DNA from: Onchocerca lupi
Lineage: Eukaryota; Nematoda; Chromadorea; Rhabditida; Onchocercidae
Length of the DNA stretch: 64,000 bases
Reading direction: 5' to 3'
NCBI GenBank assembly: GCA_028564675.1
Contig: JAOVVO010000135.1
Location: 81,916-145,915, forward strand
This document shows positions 61,324 to 64,000 of this stretch, one piece after another; position 1 is the first letter of the stretch, and each line of letters starts with the position of its first letter. A model generated the notes under the pieces. It was not told the DNA's origin. It searched no databases and was given only the letters and a program-made list of their open reading frames with translations. The position numbers and the translations under genes are program-made.

Positions 61324-61899
61324 CAAATTATTTTAAATTCTTCAAAACCTTCATCATCATATTTTTCCTTTTTTTTTTCTGAGTTTTTTTCTTTTTCCTT
61401 TTCGTTCTTCTTCTTTTTTTTTTTTTTTTACATTCTTTTTACTTATAAAAAATAAATATATTTCTAACTATCGAATAAATTTTGTACAATTTGATGATAT
61501 TTACAGTTTTGATGATAGTTTTTATATCGCTAACATTGATCTCTCTTCTCATCCTTCTTGCATAAAAGAAATCTTTCATTTTTACTTTCTTTTTTTTTTT
61601 TTCAATTGAATTCTTTTCCTATTTATAATTACAGTATATTATCATTTTATCATCATAATTGAGCAACTAAAGTAATCGATAGATGATGGAAAATAGCATG
61701 AGATAACGATATGATAAGCAAATATAACACAAAATCGTGATCATTCGTGAAAAGTATTCAAAAGTAATCGGAAAAAGAAAAATAGTAAAAATGGTGTAAA
61801 AAAATTTTAAAAAAATGAAAAATGAAAAATTATAGAATATAAACAAATTGTTTGGATATGATAAAATAAACATCAATCATAAAATATATATGTATTAAT

Positions 61900-62230
61900 T
61901 ATATTATCATATCGATGATTTAATGATATGAATATATTATCATATCACTATATACATGAATATTTGTTACAGTATAACTCGCGAATATTATGTAATTATA
62001 TCTATTATATAATCATTGATATTAATATATTATCCATATCACTATATATATTCATGATATTATATCTTTCCATATCGTAGATAACGTTACAGTATCATTA
62101 CAGTATTCATGATATTTTATATAGCAATATATAGAAATACCTATTACAGTATCATGAATATTATGTATCATTAATATTGCAGTATCATTACAGTGTCATG
62201 AATATTTTTGAATGGTATTATGATATTATT
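61900..62230. repeat. Degenerate repeat on TACAGTATCATGAATATT
   Basis: Words TTACAGTATCATTACAGTAT, CATGAATATT and ATATCATATCACTATATA recur with variable spacing across about 330 bp. Confidence 0.6.
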
Positions 62231-62534
62231 AAATCATGAACAATCATCATGATTTAGGATTGTATTACGAAAATTGTTATATTATTTTGATATTACATAT
62301 CAATTAAGAAAAAAAAAGAAAAATATGGATTTTCAATTTTTTCGAAAAAAGAAATATTTATTTCAATATTTTCAAAAAATAAACTTGTAAAATATCAAAA
62401 TTTAATCTTCAGAATAAATTCCAGATTCTGAAAGCGAAAATAGAAATTATCCATAACTAATTAATTAATAATTGCTTATTGCTATTAAATTTTTAAAAAA
62501 CCATTAAAATTTTTAAATATATGAGTGTTATCTT

Positions 62535-62568
<34 letters not shown>

Positions 62569-63804
62569 TAAGGAGATAAAAAGGAAATGAAAATCAAAAG
62601 GAAAATGAGAAAAACAGCCGAAAAAGTAAAAGTACTAAAATAGTGATAAGAAAAGAATCGATTTATATTGCCATTTTCAAGCTTTTTTTTTTCCTTTTCA
62701 AATTTTTATTTTATTTGAATTTAAAATTAATATTTATTTCTATTCAAATTTGCTCTGCAAAAGTTTGTTACACTAAGGCTTTATTATTTATGATTAGATT
62801 AATTTATCAACTATTATTTGGATAAAATTCCACTATTATATAGACTTGAATCTTTCAAAAAAATAGTTTCCGAAATATTAGAAATGGAATACTAAAAATT
62901 AAAACAGTGAAAAATTTTGAAAACCTACATTTCATTGAATTTTAAAGTAATAACAACAATTCAATTAATTATTTATTATTAAATTTCATTTTGTGCATTA
63001 GTTATTTTATTTTTCTTTCTATCAAGAGACATTTAATGCTAAAAGTTTCCTTAATCCTTTTTATTTATTTATTTCAATCATACCGACAAGTAAGAGATGA
63101 AATCGAAATATCGAGAAGAGAAATCAAATATCGGAATACCGGAAAGAGTAGCAAAAAAATTATTATATGTATATATTTATGTTTATGCACATTTTACACA
63201 TCTTTTTGCTTTAAATTTATTTAATTAATTATTAGAATACAGTACTTACTCAAATAATCAATAAATTTGATAGCTTTCATTAAGTTCCTATTGACAGAAG
63301 ATTGCGAAAGGTTAAATATCGAAATTGATAATGGCAATCATTTATTTTAATCAAATACTAAAAATTAGACTATTTTGTTGACTGTTAAACAATAAGTGTA
63401 CCATTAAAAAAAAAGAAGGAAAGTATCGAATAAAGTTTGATAATAAATGATTGATCGAATTATTAGGAAATCAGTAATCAAATAATAGAACTGAAGGGAA
63501 TAGAATAATTCATATATATTAATAAAATATATCAGTTCATCTTTTATTGCAATCAAAAATGCTATCTTTGAATTTTAAATTACTAAAATAACTATGATAA
63601 TAATATTTTATTCAAAAGTAATCATCTAAAATTTAAATTTCGTTGCGTTTAAATCTTACGAAAATTAAATTCGAAATGAAAATAATCAAAATAAAATATT
63701 CAAAATGAGTTATAACTATAATAAAACAATCCCGACCTTCATATTATTAAACAGTAGCATTATAAAGAGAAGAAAGCTAAGAAAATTTTTGCTATCAATA
63801 AATA

Positions 63805-63886
63805 TGTTATATCATATCATCTAATATATATATCTATCATATCATATCATATCATGTTATATCATATGATATTGTATCATATCATT
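63805..63886. repeat. (CATAT)n pentanucleotide microsatellite
   Basis: ATATC/ATCAT pentamers repeat about twelve times with a few substitutions. Confidence 0.85.
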
Positions 63887-64000
63887 TTAGTAAAAAAACA
63901 TTTTCGAATGTAAATATGTGCATGAAGAAAAGTGATTATAGTGGTGATAAAAATTATCAAAAAAAAAAAAAAAAAAAGAAAACGAAAAACCTACATCGAC

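Larger units (their letters stand above)
49568..64000. other. Intergenic region downstream of ZNF598
   Basis: No multi-exon gene could be supported in these 14.4 kb. Contents are AT-rich unique DNA with homopolymer runs, (CA)n at 51,665, GAT repeats at 54,560, the repeat arrays listed separately from 55.1 kb on, and one very small candidate exon at 57,483-57,585. Confidence 0.5.

Noticed and set aside
62991..63224. Frame with MLKVSLILFIYLFQSYRQ as a signal-peptide exon with donor GTAAGA
   Set aside because: A hydrophobic start plus a donor-like word is expected by chance in AT-rich DNA, and no downstream exon is in the window.
1..64000. Nematode telomere repeat (TTAGGC)n, spliced-leader RNA, common microRNAs, rRNA
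   Set aside because: Scanned by eye for the core words; only isolated TTAGGC hexamers were seen and no matches to the others.

Overview
The window looks like nuclear DNA of a very AT-rich, gene-poor animal genome, most likely a nematode. Introns end in the nematode-type TTTTCAG or TTTCAG acceptor, the complete gene has many short introns, and poly-A/poly-T tracts and microsatellites are everywhere. The species cannot be named from the sequence. The long open reading frames do not correspond to single-exon genes. Both convincing genes are split into exons that had to be found by splice sites and frame continuity.

Layout. (1) Positions 46 to about 27,486, minus strand: a multi-exon gene for an RNF220-like RING-type E3 ubiquitin ligase. 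Six coding exons (27476-27155, 24413-24354, 2673-2550, 2411-2290, 1868-1699, 147-46) join in one frame for 300 residues and the gene runs off the left edge before the last zinc ligands of the RING. One intron spans about 21.7 kb. It holds only repeats and a few non-repetitive islands, including a canonical DR1 nuclear-receptor site. (2) About 27.5-43.1 kb: intergenic, with GAT-type and TGAC-type microsatellites, several families of degenerate tandem repeats and a foldback (long inverted repeat) element at 37.1-37.6 kb. (3) 43,100-49,567, plus strand: a complete 16-exon gene for a ZNF598/Hel2-type E3 ligase of about 881 residues. It has an N-terminal RING, five C2H2-type fingers, a long disordered region with repeated FPxL motifs, and C-terminal PPPGF motifs of the kind bound by GYF domains. 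(4) 49.6-64 kb: intergenic, dominated by an (ACAT)n compound satellite, a 230-bp tandem duplication that resembles a retroelement 3' tail, and a 1.25-kb degenerate minisatellite.

Functionally the two genes are both ubiquitin ligases, but they are about 16 kb apart and divergently transcribed, and nothing suggests co-regulation. ZNF598/Hel2 proteins ubiquitinate small-subunit ribosomal proteins on collided ribosomes and start ribosome-associated quality control. RNF220 proteins ubiquitinate transcriptional regulators. No tRNA, rRNA, spliced-leader RNA, CRISPR array or intact transposase or reverse transcriptase was found. No clear new biological system is present. The items most worth a second look are the RNF220-like RING with Phe in place of the third zinc ligand, the perfect hairpin inside one of its coding exons, the foldback element, and the open-frame island upstream of ZNF598.
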